Assembly (NCBI RefSeq): GCF_001619585.1
Contig: NZ_LQNT01000001.1
Location: 186,001-250,000 of the forward strand
Direction: 5' to 3'
Source of the DNA: Bhargavaea cecembensis
Lineage (GTDB): Bacteria > Bacillota > Bacilli > Bacillales_A > Planococcaceae
DNA: 64,000 nt
In this document: piece by piece, positions 32,499 to 41,450 of the stretch
Position numbering within the stretch: the first letter of the stretch is position 1
Layout of the letters: the number at the start of each line of letters is the position of its first letter
Notes under the pieces: generated by a model
What the model saw: the letters and a program-made list of their open reading frames with translations, nothing else
The model's database searches: none
What the model was told of the DNA's origin: nothing
Made by a program: the position numbers and the translations under genes

Positions 32499-33257
32499 TT
32501 AGCTGTTTGTCTGCCGGATCATCTGCATTCGCTCATTAAACAGGGAAGGGTAGGAAAGGAAGCCGAGCAGAATGCTTGAAACGACAGCGGTTGTCAGCAA
32601 CAGGAACAGAATAAGAAGCTGGAACTGGACCGCCTGAACCGGGTCGGCGCCGGCAATAATCTGGCCGCTCATCATGCCCGGCAATTGGACCAGCCCCATT
32701 GTCTTCTGGCTTTCGATCGTGGGGATGGTGCTCGCCTTGATGGCGTCGGTCAGCTGGGTATGGACAGCCTGTTTCGGGGTGCCCCCGAGTGAAAGGATCA
32801 GTTCTGTCCGGTTTTTTTGTGATTCCATTTCAGAAGTGAAACGGTTCAGGAACAAGATGGAAAGGACCATCGAATTTCCCACGACCATTCCGCTGATCGG
32901 AATGATGTACTGGGCGGTTGCAGGTACAATGCCAAATCCGAGCAGGATCGCCTGAGTCAGCACCTCGACTGCGATAATCGTCACAGTAATCTTCCACAAG
33001 ATACCCGGAATGGCCTTGCCTTTCTTTGAAGCATTATGTACCGCTGCAAAAATCATGAGGGCAATCATCAGCAAAATATACAGATAGCTGTCAGAGTCAA
33101 AGACGAACTTCAGGATATACCCAACCGCAAACAGTTGGATGATTGACCGGATCGTGGCGACGATTGTGTCTTTCTCCAGCCCGAGGTTCAAAGTCCGGGA
33201 AAGAAGCAGGGGAATGAGGACGAAAATGAGAGTCAGTGACAGGGCAATCGGGCTCAT
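32499..33257 (-). CDS. fetB: FetB-family ABC transporter permease (iron export type)
   Basis: A 252-aa membrane protein with six to seven segments, of the UPF0014/FetB family. Landmarks: AVGYILKFVFDSDSY, PISGMVVGNSMVLSILFLNRF, ELILSLGGTPKQAVHTQLTDAIKASTIPTIES and GLVQLPGMMSGQIIAGADPVQAVQFQL. In Escherichia coli FetAB lowers cytoplasmic iron under peroxide stress; Bacilli have a homologous pair (YjkA/YjkB). It overlaps the ATPase gene by 4 bp. Substrate assignment is by family. Confidence 0.9.
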   Translation of the reverse strand: MSPIALSLTLIFVLIPLLLSRTLNLGLEKDTIVATIRSIIQLFAVGYILKFVFDSDSYLYILLMIALMIFAAVHNASKKGKAIPGILWKITVTIIAVEVLTQAILLGFGIVPATAQYIIPISGMVVGNSMVLSILFLNRFTSEMESQKNRTELILSLGGTPKQAVHTQLTDAIKASTIPTIESQKTMGLVQLPGMMSGQIIAGADPVQAVQFQLLILFLLLTTAVVSSILLGFLSYPSLFNERMQMIRQTNS

Positions 33258-33982
33258 TGCAGTTCCCCCTTTACAAATCGGCGTACCCGTTCATCGGCAG
33301 GGTCTTCAAGGATCCGGCTTTCTCCGGTCTCGACCAGTTCACCGGCAATCAGAACCCACGTGTAGTCACCGATTGAAATGGCCTGTTCAAGATTGTGTGT
33401 GATCCAAATGATCGTCGTACCGTATTTTTGGTTGATGCGGGTGATGAGTGACTCGATCTCACGCCGCGATGCCCGGTCGAGAGCAGAAGTGATTTCGTCC
33501 ATCAGCAAAATATCGGAGCGGTTGACGAGGGTCCGGGCAATCGATACTTTCTGCCGCTGGCCGCCTGAAAGTTCAGATGCTTTCTTATGGAGATAATCAC
33601 TTGATAAACCGACATCCTCAAGCCAGGAAACAGCTTCGTCTTCGGAAATTTCCTTTTTCTGAAGCCGGAGAGGCAGGGCCAGGTTGTCATAAACAGACCC
33701 GTTCACCATCGGCGCATCCTGGAGGGCCATTCCGACTTTGCGGCGGAGTGCTGTCGGTTCCATGGATCCCACTGGCTTGCCTTCCACAAGTATTTCTCCG
33801 GAATCGGCGGAGATCAGACCATTACATAATTTCAGTACGGTTGTTTTTCCTGCACCGGAAGGGCCGACCAATGTGGTGATCCGGCCAGCGGGAAATGACC
33901 CGGTAATCGGGCCGATGATCGGATTTTCGTCTATCGAATATCGGACATCCTTAAAGTGGATGGCAGGTTCGTATGTTGTCAC
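33254..33982 (-). CDS. fetA: FetA-family ABC transporter ATP-binding protein
   Basis: A 242-aa ABC ATPase: Walker A VGPSGAGKTT, signature LSGGQRQKVSIA, Walker B ILLMDEITSALD, switch histidine IWITHN. The Glu-Ile-Thr after the Walker B Asp is typical of this subfamily. The GTG start 33982 has AGGAG 8 nt upstream. It is first in a two-gene operon, and its product should energise FetB. Confidence 0.9.
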   Translation of the reverse strand: MTTYEPAIHFKDVRYSIDENPIIGPITGSFPAGRITTLVGPSGAGKTTVLKLCNGLISADSGEILVEGKPVGSMEPTALRRKVGMALQDAPMVNGSVYDNLALPLRLQKKEISEDEAVSWLEDVGLSSDYLHKKASELSGGQRQKVSIARTLVNRSDILLMDEITSALDRASRREIESLITRINQKYGTTIIWITHNLEQAISIGDYTWVLIAGELVETGESRILEDPADERVRRFVKGELQ

Positions 33983-34012
33983 TTGGCATCGCTCCTGAAA
34001 CCTAAATTAGAA

Positions 34013-34293
34013 TAATTATAATGTAGCACATATCCGGTGAGGAATAAACCGTTTGCTCTTAATGGGTAAACCCGACTGCTTCAATTTCGTCATTCAACTT
34101 CCGGCTTACACACCCGAATGACGAAATTGGAAGGACGAATGATGAAATTTAACGCTATGAATGACGAAACTGATCGGAAACTGATTTTCCGGCTTGGTTT
34201 CCATTGCCGGACACACGACGGGGCTAAGCTCCTGGCAGGCAAATTAAAAGCAGGCGGGGATGAAGAGAGTTCCCCGTCTGCTATTCTGATCTT
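34013..34293. repeat. intergenic array of GAATGACGAAATTG-type repeats
   Basis: Between fetA and mnmH. One inverted copy at 34082-34095 is the exact reverse complement of 34116-34129. Direct degenerate copies follow: GAATGATGAAATTT at 34137-34150 and GAATGACGAAACTG at 34159-34172. Direct copies start 21 and 22 bp apart, about two helical turns. An overlapping frame from 34118 encodes nothing recognisable. 34173-34293 shows nothing further. Confidence 0.7.
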
Positions 34294-35382
34294 TCAATGC
34301 TTGTCCTGGCCTGCAGCGGCTTCTCCGGATGCAAGTTTCCTTCCGATGCGCTGAATCTGTTGCCGGACTTTCCGGTAGGCGTCTTCCATATTGTCCGCAT
34401 CAATGAAGATTTGGCTTTCGTCGTCTTCATCCAGGCCTGCGGAATGCTCGTAGCGGGGATCGTAATAGAACTCCAGAAGCAGGCGAAATGCTTCCCTGAA
34501 CCGATTTTCCTCCAGGTGCTTCCGAATGTCCTTGGCAATTGGTGTGTGGACCCTGCGTTCAATTTTGGAGAAGGCTTCAAGGAATTGTTCCGGATAAGCT
34601 TCCGTGTCATAGTCATCCAGGATATTCTGTACCCGCTCTTCAATCGGAAGGCGGAGGAACAGATGCAATCCTTCCTGCTTCTTGCGGTCGAAAAACTCGG
34701 GAAGGACAGCTTTGCCGATTCTCCGGCTTTCCCCTTCGATGATGACATAAGGCGCAACTTCATATTTCTTCATGGCACCGACCAGGAGGGCATCGAACTT
34801 CTTTTGGTTGCTCGGCTCCATGCCGATCGCGCCGAAAATGGACCCCCGGTGGCCGGCCATCCCTTCCAGGTCCATGACGGGGAAGCCGTCTTGTTCCAGG
34901 CGATGCAGAATTGCTGTTTTGCCGCCGCCCGTATATCCGTTCAGTACGATGAGGGGAGGGCTGAATTCCGCTTTCTCAAGCTCGGAAACCACCCACTGGC
35001 GATAGGTGCGGATGCCGCCGATCAGTCTGCTGGCACGCAGTCCCATCAGATCTGTCATTGTGGCGGCCGTTTTGCTCCGCATGCCGCCGCGCCAGCAAAA
35101 GACCGTGAACGGCCTGTCCAGACTGCGGAATTCATCGACGTATTCAGGAAGTTTGGCGGAGAAGATCTCCAGTCCGCGCTTCATCGCGGCCTGCTGGCCT
35201 TCCTGCTTGTAGATGGTGCCGACTTCAGCCCGTTCTTCGTTGTCGAAGATCGGAATGTTGATGGCGCCGGGCATGGTGCCTTCAGCGAACTCCTTCGGGG
35301 ACCGCACATCCACGAGGGCGTGATTGCCGTTTTGCCGCTGCTTAAATAATTCTTCCAGTGTAAGTTCTCGCTTCATATTCAT
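34294..35382 (-). CDS. mnmH: tRNA 2-selenouridine/geranyl-2-thiouridine synthase
   Basis: A 362-aa enzyme that replaces sulfur with selenium at the wobble uridine of some tRNAs. The N-terminal rhodanese domain has the active Cys96 in FCWRGGMRSKT; the C-terminal P-loop domain has GYTGGGKT (149-156). It uses selenophosphate from SelD, encoded 18 nt upstream in the same operon. The enzyme also has geranyltransferase activity in characterised members. Its ATG follows AAGGAAAGAG. Confidence 0.94.
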   Translation of the reverse strand: MNMKRELTLEELFKQRQNGNHALVDVRSPKEFAEGTMPGAINIPIFDNEERAEVGTIYKQEGQQAAMKRGLEIFSAKLPEYVDEFRSLDRPFTVFCWRGGMRSKTAATMTDLMGLRASRLIGGIRTYRQWVVSELEKAEFSPPLIVLNGYTGGGKTAILHRLEQDGFPVMDLEGMAGHRGSIFGAIGMEPSNQKKFDALLVGAMKKYEVAPYVIIEGESRRIGKAVLPEFFDRKKQEGLHLFLRLPIEERVQNILDDYDTEAYPEQFLEAFSKIERRVHTPIAKDIRKHLEENRFREAFRLLLEFYYDPRYEHSAGLDEDDESQIFIDADNMEDAYRKVRQQIQRIGRKLASGEAAAGQDKH

Positions 35383-35400
35383 CTCTTTCCTTTTGGTGGC

Positions 35401-36441
35401 TTACAGGACGCGGATCGTGCCTGCGTTCTCTTCAGTCACTTCGCCGATCATATGCGCATCGACACCCTTTTTCCGGAGGGCATCCAGCAGTCCGTCAGCC
35501 TGGCTGCCATCCACTGCAGCCAGAAGTCCGCCTGAGGTGACTGCATCGCAGAGGATCCATTGTCCGGTCTCATCCATCGTTTCCGGGTAGGTGATGCTTT
35601 CCGCAACATGAGCATGATTGTTTTTGGTTCCGCCGGGGACGGCACCCTGTTCGGCGAGTTCATGGGTGCGGGGGAGGACAGGAACATCCTTCGAGCGGAT
35701 AACAAGTCCTGTTCCGCTGCCCTGAGCCATTTCTGTTGCATGGCCGAGAAGTCCGAACCCGGTCACATCGGTAGTGGCATGGACAGCATAATCATCCATC
35801 GTCTCAGCCGCCGTTTTGTTGAGCGTTGTCATCACTTTCGTCACTTCCAGGATGTCTTCTTCGGAAAGAAGGTCACGCTTCAGGGCGGTTGTGTAGATGC
35901 CGACACCGATCGGTTTAGTCAGAATCAGTTTGTCGCCGGGTTTGGCTCCGGCATTTGTACGGATTTTGTCCGGGTGGATCGTCCCGGTGACCGCCAAGCC
36001 GTATTTCGGTTCCTGATCATCGATCGAATGGCCGCCGACAAGCGTGACGCCGGCTTCCTTCATTTTGTCCGCCGCGCCCCGAAGGATATCGGCAAGGATC
36101 TTTTTGTCGAGGTTGCCGATCGGAAACGCCACGATGTTCAGTGCCGTGACGGGGGTGCCGCCCATGGCATAGATGTCGCTGATGGCATTGGTTGCGGCGA
36201 TCTGGCCGAAGTCATAAGGGTCATCGACGATTGGCGTGAAAAAGTCGGTCGTCTGGACAAGTGCAAGGTCCTCAGTCAGCTTGTAGACCCCTGCATCATC
36301 ACTTGTGTCGAGCCCGACGAGAAGATTCGGGTCCGGAACGGCTGCAGGCAGTTCTTTGAGCACGCCCGCGAGGTCAGCAGGTCCGATTTTGCATCCGCAT
36401 CCGCCTTTTTTGGTCAGTGTAGTCAATTTGATTGAAGCCAT
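35401..36441 (-). CDS. selD: selenide, water dikinase
   Basis: A 346-aa ATP-dependent enzyme producing selenophosphate. The glycine-rich start holds GGCGCK: Cys15 and Lys18 match the catalytic Cys17 and Lys20 of the E. coli enzyme, so this is the Cys form, not a selenocysteine form. Further: [30 protein letters not shown] and [21 protein letters not shown] 36441 has AAAGG upstream; a longer frame to 36480 is not needed. With mnmH and no selA/selB in view, selenium is probably used for tRNA modification. Confidence 0.95.
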   Translation of the reverse strand: MASIKLTTLTKKGGCGCKIGPADLAGVLKELPAAVPDPNLLVGLDTSDDAGVYKLTEDLALVQTTDFFTPIVDDPYDFGQIAATNAISDIYAMGGTPVTALNIVAFPIGNLDKKILADILRGAADKMKEAGVTLVGGHSIDDQEPKYGLAVTGTIHPDKIRTNAGAKPGDKLILTKPIGVGIYTTALKRDLLSEEDILEVTKVMTTLNKTAAETMDDYAVHATTDVTGFGLLGHATEMAQGSGTGLVIRSKDVPVLPRTHELAEQGAVPGGTKNNHAHVAESITYPETMDETGQWILCDAVTSGGLLAAVDGSQADGLLDALRKKGVDAHMIGEVTEENAGTIRVL

Positions 36442-36595
36442 GTTATCCCGGCCTTTCTTTGGCAAGTCTTTTCTTCCCATCTTATCATATTGGCCCGACG
36501 GGATAGGGTGGTGACGCTTCAGGATTCATATTGCTAGGAGAAAATGGTATACTGTATTATTGCAGAGAGTTCAAATCCGAAAGAGAGTGGATTTA

Positions 36596-37318
36596 ATGGG
36601 ACGTAAATGGAACAACATCAAGGACAAAAAAGCTGCAAAAGACCAGAGCACCAGCCGGGTGAATGCAAAGTTCGGACGTGAAATCTACGTGGCTGCACGG
36701 CGCGGCGAACCGGACCCCGAATCAAACCAGGCACTAAAAATGGTGCTCGAGCGTGCAAAAACTTATAACGTACCCAAACACATCATCGACCGGGCGATCG
36801 ACAAGGCAAAAGGCGGCTCGGATGAAAACTACGATGAATTCCGATATGAAGGTTTCGGTCCGGGCGGGTCGATGGTTATTGTCGATGCGCTGTCCAACAA
36901 CGTTAACCGGACGGTATCGGAAGTACGTGCGGCATTTGGCAAGAATGGCGGGAATATGGGTGTGGCAGGATCGGTTTCCTATATGTTCGACTCCACGGCC
37001 GTTTTCGGCATTGAAGGCAAAGGCGAGGAAGAAATTCTTGAGATGCTGATGGAAGAAGACATTGAAGTCCGTGACGTATTCGATGAAGAGGGCAGCGTGT
37101 TTGTCTACGCCGAGCCTGAGGACTTCCACGCAGTACAGGAGGCCTTCAAGGATAATGGCATCACGGAATTTCAGGTGGCTGAACTCAGCATGCTTCCGCA
37201 AACGGAAGTTTCTCTCAGCGAAGAGGACCTGGCCCAGTTTGAAAAAATGATCGATGTGCTTGATGACCTCGAAGATGTCCAGCAGGTCTATCACAATGTC
37301 GATCTCGGCGATGAATGA
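36596..37318 (+). CDS. yeeI: YebC/PmpR-family protein (YeeI type)
   Basis: A 240-aa member of the YebC/TACO1 family, starting [20 protein letters not shown], the YeeI variant rather than the YrbC one. Family members were called DNA-binding regulators; recent work places them as ribosome-associated factors that relieve stalling at proline stretches. Core motifs: [39 protein letters not shown] and [19 protein letters not shown]. Monocistronic, closed by a terminator. Confidence 0.95.
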   Translation: MGRKWNNIKDKKAAKDQSTSRVNAKFGREIYVAARRGEPDPESNQALKMVLERAKTYNVPKHIIDRAIDKAKGGSDENYDEFRYEGFGPGGSMVIVDALSNNVNRTVSEVRAAFGKNGGNMGVAGSVSYMFDSTAVFGIEGKGEEEILEMLMEEDIEVRDVFDEEGSVFVYAEPEDFHAVQEAFKDNGITEFQVAELSMLPQTEVSLSEEDLAQFEKMIDVLDDLEDVQQVYHNVDLGDE

Positions 37319-37331
37319 TAAGATGATACGC

Positions 37332-37364
37332 AAGCCCGCCCTCCAAGGAAGGCGGGCTTTTGTT
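37332..37364 (+). terminator. terminator after yeeI
   Basis: AAGCCCGCC (37332-37340) pairs with GGCGGGCTT (37351-37359), followed by TTG TTT. Confidence 0.85.
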
Positions 37365-37380
37365 TGGAAGGAGCATCAAG

Positions 37381-38157
37381 ATGAAATTTGTTTCCTGGAA
37401 TGTCAACGGTCTGCGGGCCTGCGTGAAAAAAGGGTTTCTTGACTACTTTAATGAGGCGGATGCCGACATCTTCTGTGTGCAGGAGACCAAACTGCAGGAG
37501 GGCCAGATCAGCCTCGACCTGGACGGCTACCATCAGTATTGGAACTATGCGGTGAAAAAGGGCTACTCCGGCACCGCGGTGTTCACAAAGCACGAGCCGC
37601 TATCTGTCCGCTACGGCCTTGGTAAGGAGGATGCCCAGGAAGAGGGCAGGATCCTTACGCTAGAGTTTCCGGCTTTTTATGTGATCACCGTCTATACACC
37701 CAACTCCCAGCGGGATCTGGCGCGGCTGCCGTTCCGGCTGGAATGGGAAGACCGTTTCCTGGACCATGTCAAGCGGCTGGATAAAGAGAAACCGGTGATC
37801 CTGTGCGGTGACCTGAATGTTGCCCATAGGGAGATCGACCTGAAAAATGCAAAGACGAATGTCGGAAACTCGGGATTCACCTTCGAGGAACGCAGAAAAA
37901 TGACGGAACTGCTCGAGGCGGGTTTTATTGATACGTTCCGGCATTTCCATCCTGACCGGACCGATGTTTACTCCTGGTGGTCGTATATGAACAAGGTCCG
38001 CGAACGCAACATCGGATGGCGGATCGATTATTTTCTTGCTTCGGAACGGCTGGCGCCGCTTCTGACAAATGCAGATATCCAATGCGACATCATGGGAAGC
38101 GATCACTGTCCGATTGTCCTCGAAGCCGATCTGGAACCGGGCCGTGTATTGGCCTGA
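37381..38157 (+). CDS. exoA: exodeoxyribonuclease III / AP endonuclease
   Basis: A 258-aa ExoIII-family nuclease for abasic-site repair. The family motifs are MKFVSWNVNGLRA, FCVQETKLQEG, KGYSGTAVFTK, VILCGDLNVAH, WSYMNKVRERNIGWRIDYFLAS and the terminal GSDHCPI with the catalytic His. ATG 37381 follows GGAAGGAGCATCAAG. It is monocistronic between two terminators. Confidence 0.96.
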   Translation: MKFVSWNVNGLRACVKKGFLDYFNEADADIFCVQETKLQEGQISLDLDGYHQYWNYAVKKGYSGTAVFTKHEPLSVRYGLGKEDAQEEGRILTLEFPAFYVITVYTPNSQRDLARLPFRLEWEDRFLDHVKRLDKEKPVILCGDLNVAHREIDLKNAKTNVGNSGFTFEERRKMTELLEAGFIDTFRHFHPDRTDVYSWWSYMNKVRERNIGWRIDYFLASERLAPLLTNADIQCDIMGSDHCPIVLEADLEPGRVLA

Positions 38158-38186
38158 ACGGTTTGTCACAGTAAGAAGGAATCCGG

Positions 38187-38228
38187 ATCCGCCCTGCCGA
38201 AATGATGGCAGGGCGGATTGATTTTTTT
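38187..38228 (+). terminator. terminator after exoA
   Basis: A perfect 12-bp stem, 38187-38198 with 38207-38218, followed by TGATTTTTTT. Confidence 0.88.
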
Positions 38229-38241
38229 GAGGGGGAGACAA

Positions 38242-38721
38242 ATGGCTGAAATTGCTGAATTGAACAGGAACGGAGAAGGGCTCACGGCTTATCGGGAAGT
38301 CCGGTATCCTCATGAGACAGCAAAAGTGTGGGAGTATCTGACCGACAATGACCGGCTTTCCGGCTGGTTTGATGAGCTGAGGATGGGGGAAGCGGCCGAA
38401 GGCGGCCATTACCTGTTTGACATGGGAGAGCACGGGAGAGAAAAGCTGGAGATCTTCAGGTTTGAACCCGGAGAGACAGTAGAATTTGATTGGTTTGGTG
38501 ATGTGGTCCGGTTCGACCTGGTCACTGACGGAAGCGGTACTGTGCTCGCATTCAAAGAAACCGTCCGGAAACTGACAGAACAGACCGTAAAGGATCTGGC
38601 CGGCTGGCATGTTTGCCTCGATGTGATCGGCATCCTTCTCGACGGGGGGCAGCCGGAAGACCGGCATGCCGACTGGGAAAAATGGAATGAAGCTTATGGC
38701 CGGGCCGTCGGGGAACTGTAG
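38242..38721 (+). CDS. SRPBCC/START-like protein
   Basis: A 159-aa protein of the AHSA1/SRPBCC fold. It reads YREVRYPHETAKVWEYLTDNDRLSGWFDELRMGEAAEGGHYLFDMGEHGREKLEIFRFEP... with a final helix TVKDLAGWHVCLDVIGILLDG. Such helix-grip proteins bind hydrophobic ligands or regulate ATPases. ATG 38242 follows GAGGGGGAGA. The NUDIX gene starts 11 nt later, so they form an operon. Confidence 0.85.
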   Translation: MAEIAELNRNGEGLTAYREVRYPHETAKVWEYLTDNDRLSGWFDELRMGEAAEGGHYLFDMGEHGREKLEIFRFEPGETVEFDWFGDVVRFDLVTDGSGTVLAFKETVRKLTEQTVKDLAGWHVCLDVIGILLDGGQPEDRHADWEKWNEAYGRAVGEL

Positions 38722-38732
38722 GAGGGATCAGG

Positions 38733-39185
38733 GTGGGGTACATTGAGGAACTAAGGGAGCTGACCGGAAGCAGACCGCTTCTTCTGACCGGCGTGGGGGT
38801 CGGTGTCCTGGACGGCCGCGGCCGGATCCTCCTGCAAAAAGATTTTGACGGGCGCTGGGGCATTCCCGGGGGATTCATGGAACTGGGCGAGTCCGCAGAG
38901 GATGCGGGCCGCCGCGAAGTGCTCGAAGAAACCGGCATAGAAATCGGTGAAATGTCCCTTGTGACAGTCATCTCCGGCCCGCAGACGTTTACGCGACTGA
39001 AAAACGGTCACGAATACTTTTCCGTGACCATCGTCTATGCTTCTCATACAGAGAGGGACCAGGAGCCGAGACCGGATGGGAAGGAAACTGCCGAAGCCCG
39101 GTTTTTCCGCCCGGATGAACTTCCGGAAGGGCTGAACCCGATGATCAGGCAGCAAATCATGCAATATTTAAAGCACAGGAAGTGA
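38733..39185 (+). CDS. NUDIX hydrolase
   Basis: A 150-aa NUDIX enzyme. The box GGFMELGESAEDAGRREVLEETGIEIGE fits Gx5Ex7REUxEExGU exactly. It likely hydrolyses a nucleotide-linked pyrophosphate; the substrate is not predictable. The GTG start 38733 follows GGAGGGATCAGG, 11 nt after the SRPBCC stop. The operon ends in a terminator. Confidence 0.93.
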   Translation: MGYIEELRELTGSRPLLLTGVGVGVLDGRGRILLQKDFDGRWGIPGGFMELGESAEDAGRREVLEETGIEIGEMSLVTVISGPQTFTRLKNGHEYFSVTIVYASHTERDQEPRPDGKETAEARFFRPDELPEGLNPMIRQQIMQYLKHRK

Positions 39186-39211
39186 CGGGGGCCCGGACCC
39201 CGTCTTTTTTT
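39184..39211 (+). terminator. terminator after the NUDIX gene
   Basis: GACGGGG (39184-39190) pairs with CCCCGTC (39198-39204), followed by seven Ts. Confidence 0.88.
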
Positions 39212-39245
39212 GTTGACAAAAAACCCGTAAACTTGTTTGATAGGT

Positions 39246-39273
39246 TTGAATTAACAGAAATTTCAATTATAAT
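39246..39273 (+). promoter_or_regulatory. candidate promoter of the cstA operon
   Basis: TTGAAT (39246-39251), 16-nt spacer, TATAAT (39268-39273), followed by a 110-nt leader. A second possible start is TTGACA (39213-39218) with TTTGAT 17 nt downstream. Confidence 0.6.
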
Positions 39274-39382
39274 GAACACATATACATAAAGTGAGTGCCA
39301 AAAAGAGAAACCGGGTTTCCGCCACTGCGGCAAGTTGCCGTCAGCGGGTTCCATATAACCAATCAAAAAGGGGGTAAATCGT

Positions 39383-41119
39383 TTGAACGCAATTCTGGTT
39401 GCCGTGATCGGGATGGTTGTGTTCGCGCTCGGTTATCGCTATTATTCCAAGTTTGTCGCGGAGCGCATTTTCCGTCTCGATCCGAATTACGTCACACCGT
39501 CCCATAAATACAAAGACGGCGTCGATTTTGTTCCGACAAACAAGTTTGTCCTGTGGGGACACCACTTCACCTCCGTAGCCGGAGCGGCTCCGATCCTGGG
39601 ACCGGCGATTGCCGTATACTGGGGATGGCTGCCGGCATTCCTGTGGGTGGTCCTGGGAACCGTTTTCGCAGCGGGTGTCCATGATTTCGGAACGCTTGCT
39701 CTTTCTGTCCGGAACAAGGGCCAGTCGGTCGGAACGATAGCGGACCGGCTGATCGGGCAGCGGGCAAAAATGCTGTTTCTGTTCATCATTCTGATTCTTG
39801 TCCTGATGGTCAATGCCGTATTCGCCTGGGTTATTTCCAATCTCTTTATTCAATATCCGTCAAGCGTGCTTCCGGTCTTTATCCAGATTCCGCTGGCTGT
39901 CTGGATCGGGTATGCCGTCTATAAACGACAGAAAAAGATGCTTGTACCGTCCCTGATTGCGCTTGCGGTCATGTATATCACGGCAATCATCGCCAGTCAG
40001 GTAAGTTGGATGCAGGTGGACCTGGTCTCCATGATGGGCGGGGAGGAAGGGGCCGGTCTGTTCGGCTTGGGCGCTGTTTCGACAGCCTTCTTTATCTGGA
40101 TTGTCATACTGATGATCTATGTGTATATCGCATCGACACTGCCGGTCTGGAAACTTCTCCAGCCGCGTGACTTCATCAACTCTCACCAGCTTGTGGTCGG
40201 TCTCGGAATTCTGTATCTGGGCCTGATTTTCACGAATCCGGAAATCACCGCGCCAGCCGTCCATGCTGCAAGTGACGTTTCCTGGTTCCCGCTCCTCTTC
40301 ATTACCATTGCGTGCGGGGCCATCTCCGGATTCCACGGACTCGTATCGTCCGGAACGTCTTCAAAGCAGTTGGATAAAGAACCCGATGCTCGTTTTGTCG
40401 GTTATCTTGGGGCCGTCGGGGAAGGGATTCTTGCACTGATCTCCATCCTGGCTGTTGTGACACTGTTCCCGACTGCTGCTGCATTTTCTGAGGCATACAG
40501 CAGCTTTGGCGCAGCCAATGCAGGCGGTCTCGGAAACTTTGTCCAGGGGGCATCCGGTCTTGCACAGGGGCTTGGCATCCCGCCTTCTGTAGCGGCGACG
40601 ATCGTATCGATCATCATCATCAGCTTTGCGGCAACGACATTGGACTCTTCCGTCCGTCTCATGCGGTATATCATCGCAGAAATCGGGATGGAGTATAAGA
40701 TGCCGACGCTTGCCAAGCCGCATGTGGCTACGTCGGTTGCCGTCCTCTCCAGCGCGGCACTCGTTCTGATTCCGAAAGGGCCGAACGGTTTCGGATCCGG
40801 CGGTTATCTGCTGTGGCCGCTGTTCGGTACGGCTAACCAGCTGCTTGCAGGCATCAGCCTGATGCTGATTGCGGTCTGGCTGAAAAAGCTCGGCAGGAAT
40901 TATATGATTGCGCTGATCCCGATGATTTTCCTCCTGTTCATGACGCTGATCGCCATGTTCCAGCAGGTGTTCTTCCAATGGTCCATGTGGGGCACCAACT
41001 CGAATATGCTCCTGTTCGTCTTTGGCTCGATCATCTTCGTGTTTGCGGTCTGGATCATCCTGACTGCCTTCAATGTCCTGACGAGGGGCAGTGACCAAAA
41101 ACTTCCGGCTGAAGACTGA
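39383..41119 (+). CDS. cstA: CstA-family carbon-starvation transporter (pyruvate/peptide type)
   Basis: A 578-aa membrane protein with about 15-16 segments. CstA/BtsT signatures are visible: AERIFRLDPNYVTPSHKYKDGVDFVPTNK, FTSVAGAAPILGPAIAVYWGW, AAGVHDFGTLALSVRNKG, GFHGLVSSGTSSKQLDKE and TTLDSSVRLMRYI. Members import pyruvate (BtsT, CstA in E. coli) and perhaps peptides during carbon limitation. The TTG start 39383 follows AAAGGGGG. It leads a cluster with a CC-tailed small protein, an ArsA-like ATPase and a quinone oxidoreductase. In E. coli each CstA is followed by a small YbdD-type protein, a parallel position. Confidence 0.94.
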   Translation: MNAILVAVIGMVVFALGYRYYSKFVAERIFRLDPNYVTPSHKYKDGVDFVPTNKFVLWGHHFTSVAGAAPILGPAIAVYWGWLPAFLWVVLGTVFAAGVHDFGTLALSVRNKGQSVGTIADRLIGQRAKMLFLFIILILVLMVNAVFAWVISNLFIQYPSSVLPVFIQIPLAVWIGYAVYKRQKKMLVPSLIALAVMYITAIIASQVSWMQVDLVSMMGGEEGAGLFGLGAVSTAFFIWIVILMIYVYIASTLPVWKLLQPRDFINSHQLVVGLGILYLGLIFTNPEITAPAVHAASDVSWFPLLFITIACGAISGFHGLVSSGTSSKQLDKEPDARFVGYLGAVGEGILALISILAVVTLFPTAAAFSEAYSSFGAANAGGLGNFVQGASGLAQGLGIPPSVAATIVSIIIISFAATTLDSSVRLMRYIIAEIGMEYKMPTLAKPHVATSVAVLSSAALVLIPKGPNGFGSGGYLLWPLFGTANQLLAGISLMLIAVWLKKLGRNYMIALIPMIFLLFMTLIAMFQQVFFQWSMWGTNSNMLLFVFGSIIFVFAVWIILTAFNVLTRGSDQKLPAED

Positions 41120-41158
41120 TGTGGGGAACGGGGGCCGTCCGTACGGCCCCTTTCTTTT

Positions 41159-41437
41159 ATGGAGGTGAATCAGATCGAACTGACAGATAAGCTCAAGAAA
41201 CTGATCCGGTATTATGAGGAAGTCATCAGCCTTCCCCACAAGCGGGAAATCGCGGCAGAACTCCGGGATGAGGACGATCTTTTCCTTCTTCTCCTGTACT
41301 CCGAGATGATCGGCATCCCAAATCCGGTCTATTACTATACACTGGAACTGTACCCGTACATGATTGAGAAGTTTCACGACTGGCACCTCCGGATGGGGAT
41401 GGAGAAATCCCCGCTGACCGGAATCCGGTGCTGCTGA
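41159..41437 (+). CDS. small CC-tail protein (cory-CC-star family)
   Basis: A protein of up to 92 aa, ending exactly in Cys-Cys-stop (SPLTGIRCC). Reads LTDKLKKLIRYYEEVISLPHKREIAAELRDEDDLFLLLLYSEMIGIPNPVYYYTLELYPYMIEKFHDWHLRMGMEK. This matches the short family NCBI calls cory-CC-star (from memory). The start is unclear: ATG 41159 has no site of its own, while GGAGGTGA (41161-41168) is positioned for an in-frame ATC at 41174. It lies between cstA and the ArsA-like ATPase with gaps of 39 and 13 nt. The conserved terminal cysteines suggest metal, thiol or lipid chemistry (inferred). Confidence 0.85.
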   Translation: MEVNQIELTDKLKKLIRYYEEVISLPHKREIAAELRDEDDLFLLLLYSEMIGIPNPVYYYTLELYPYMIEKFHDWHLRMGMEKSPLTGIRCC

Positions 41438-41450
41438 AGGGGGGATCAGA

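Noticed and set aside
34118-34354. 78-codon frame over the GAATGACGAAATTG repeats
   Set aside because: No ribosome site, runs into the 3' end of mnmH, and its N-terminal residues are just translated repeat.
34297-35349. 350-codon plus-strand frame opposite mnmH
   Set aside because: Shadow of mnmH, which carries exact rhodanese and P-loop motifs in its own frame; the antisense product has no recognisable features.
35560-36435. Plus-strand frame opposite selD
   Set aside because: Shadow of a well-supported gene; no start signal.
36380-36441. Selenocysteine in SelD
   Set aside because: The catalytic position is encoded by a Cys codon; no in-frame TGA.
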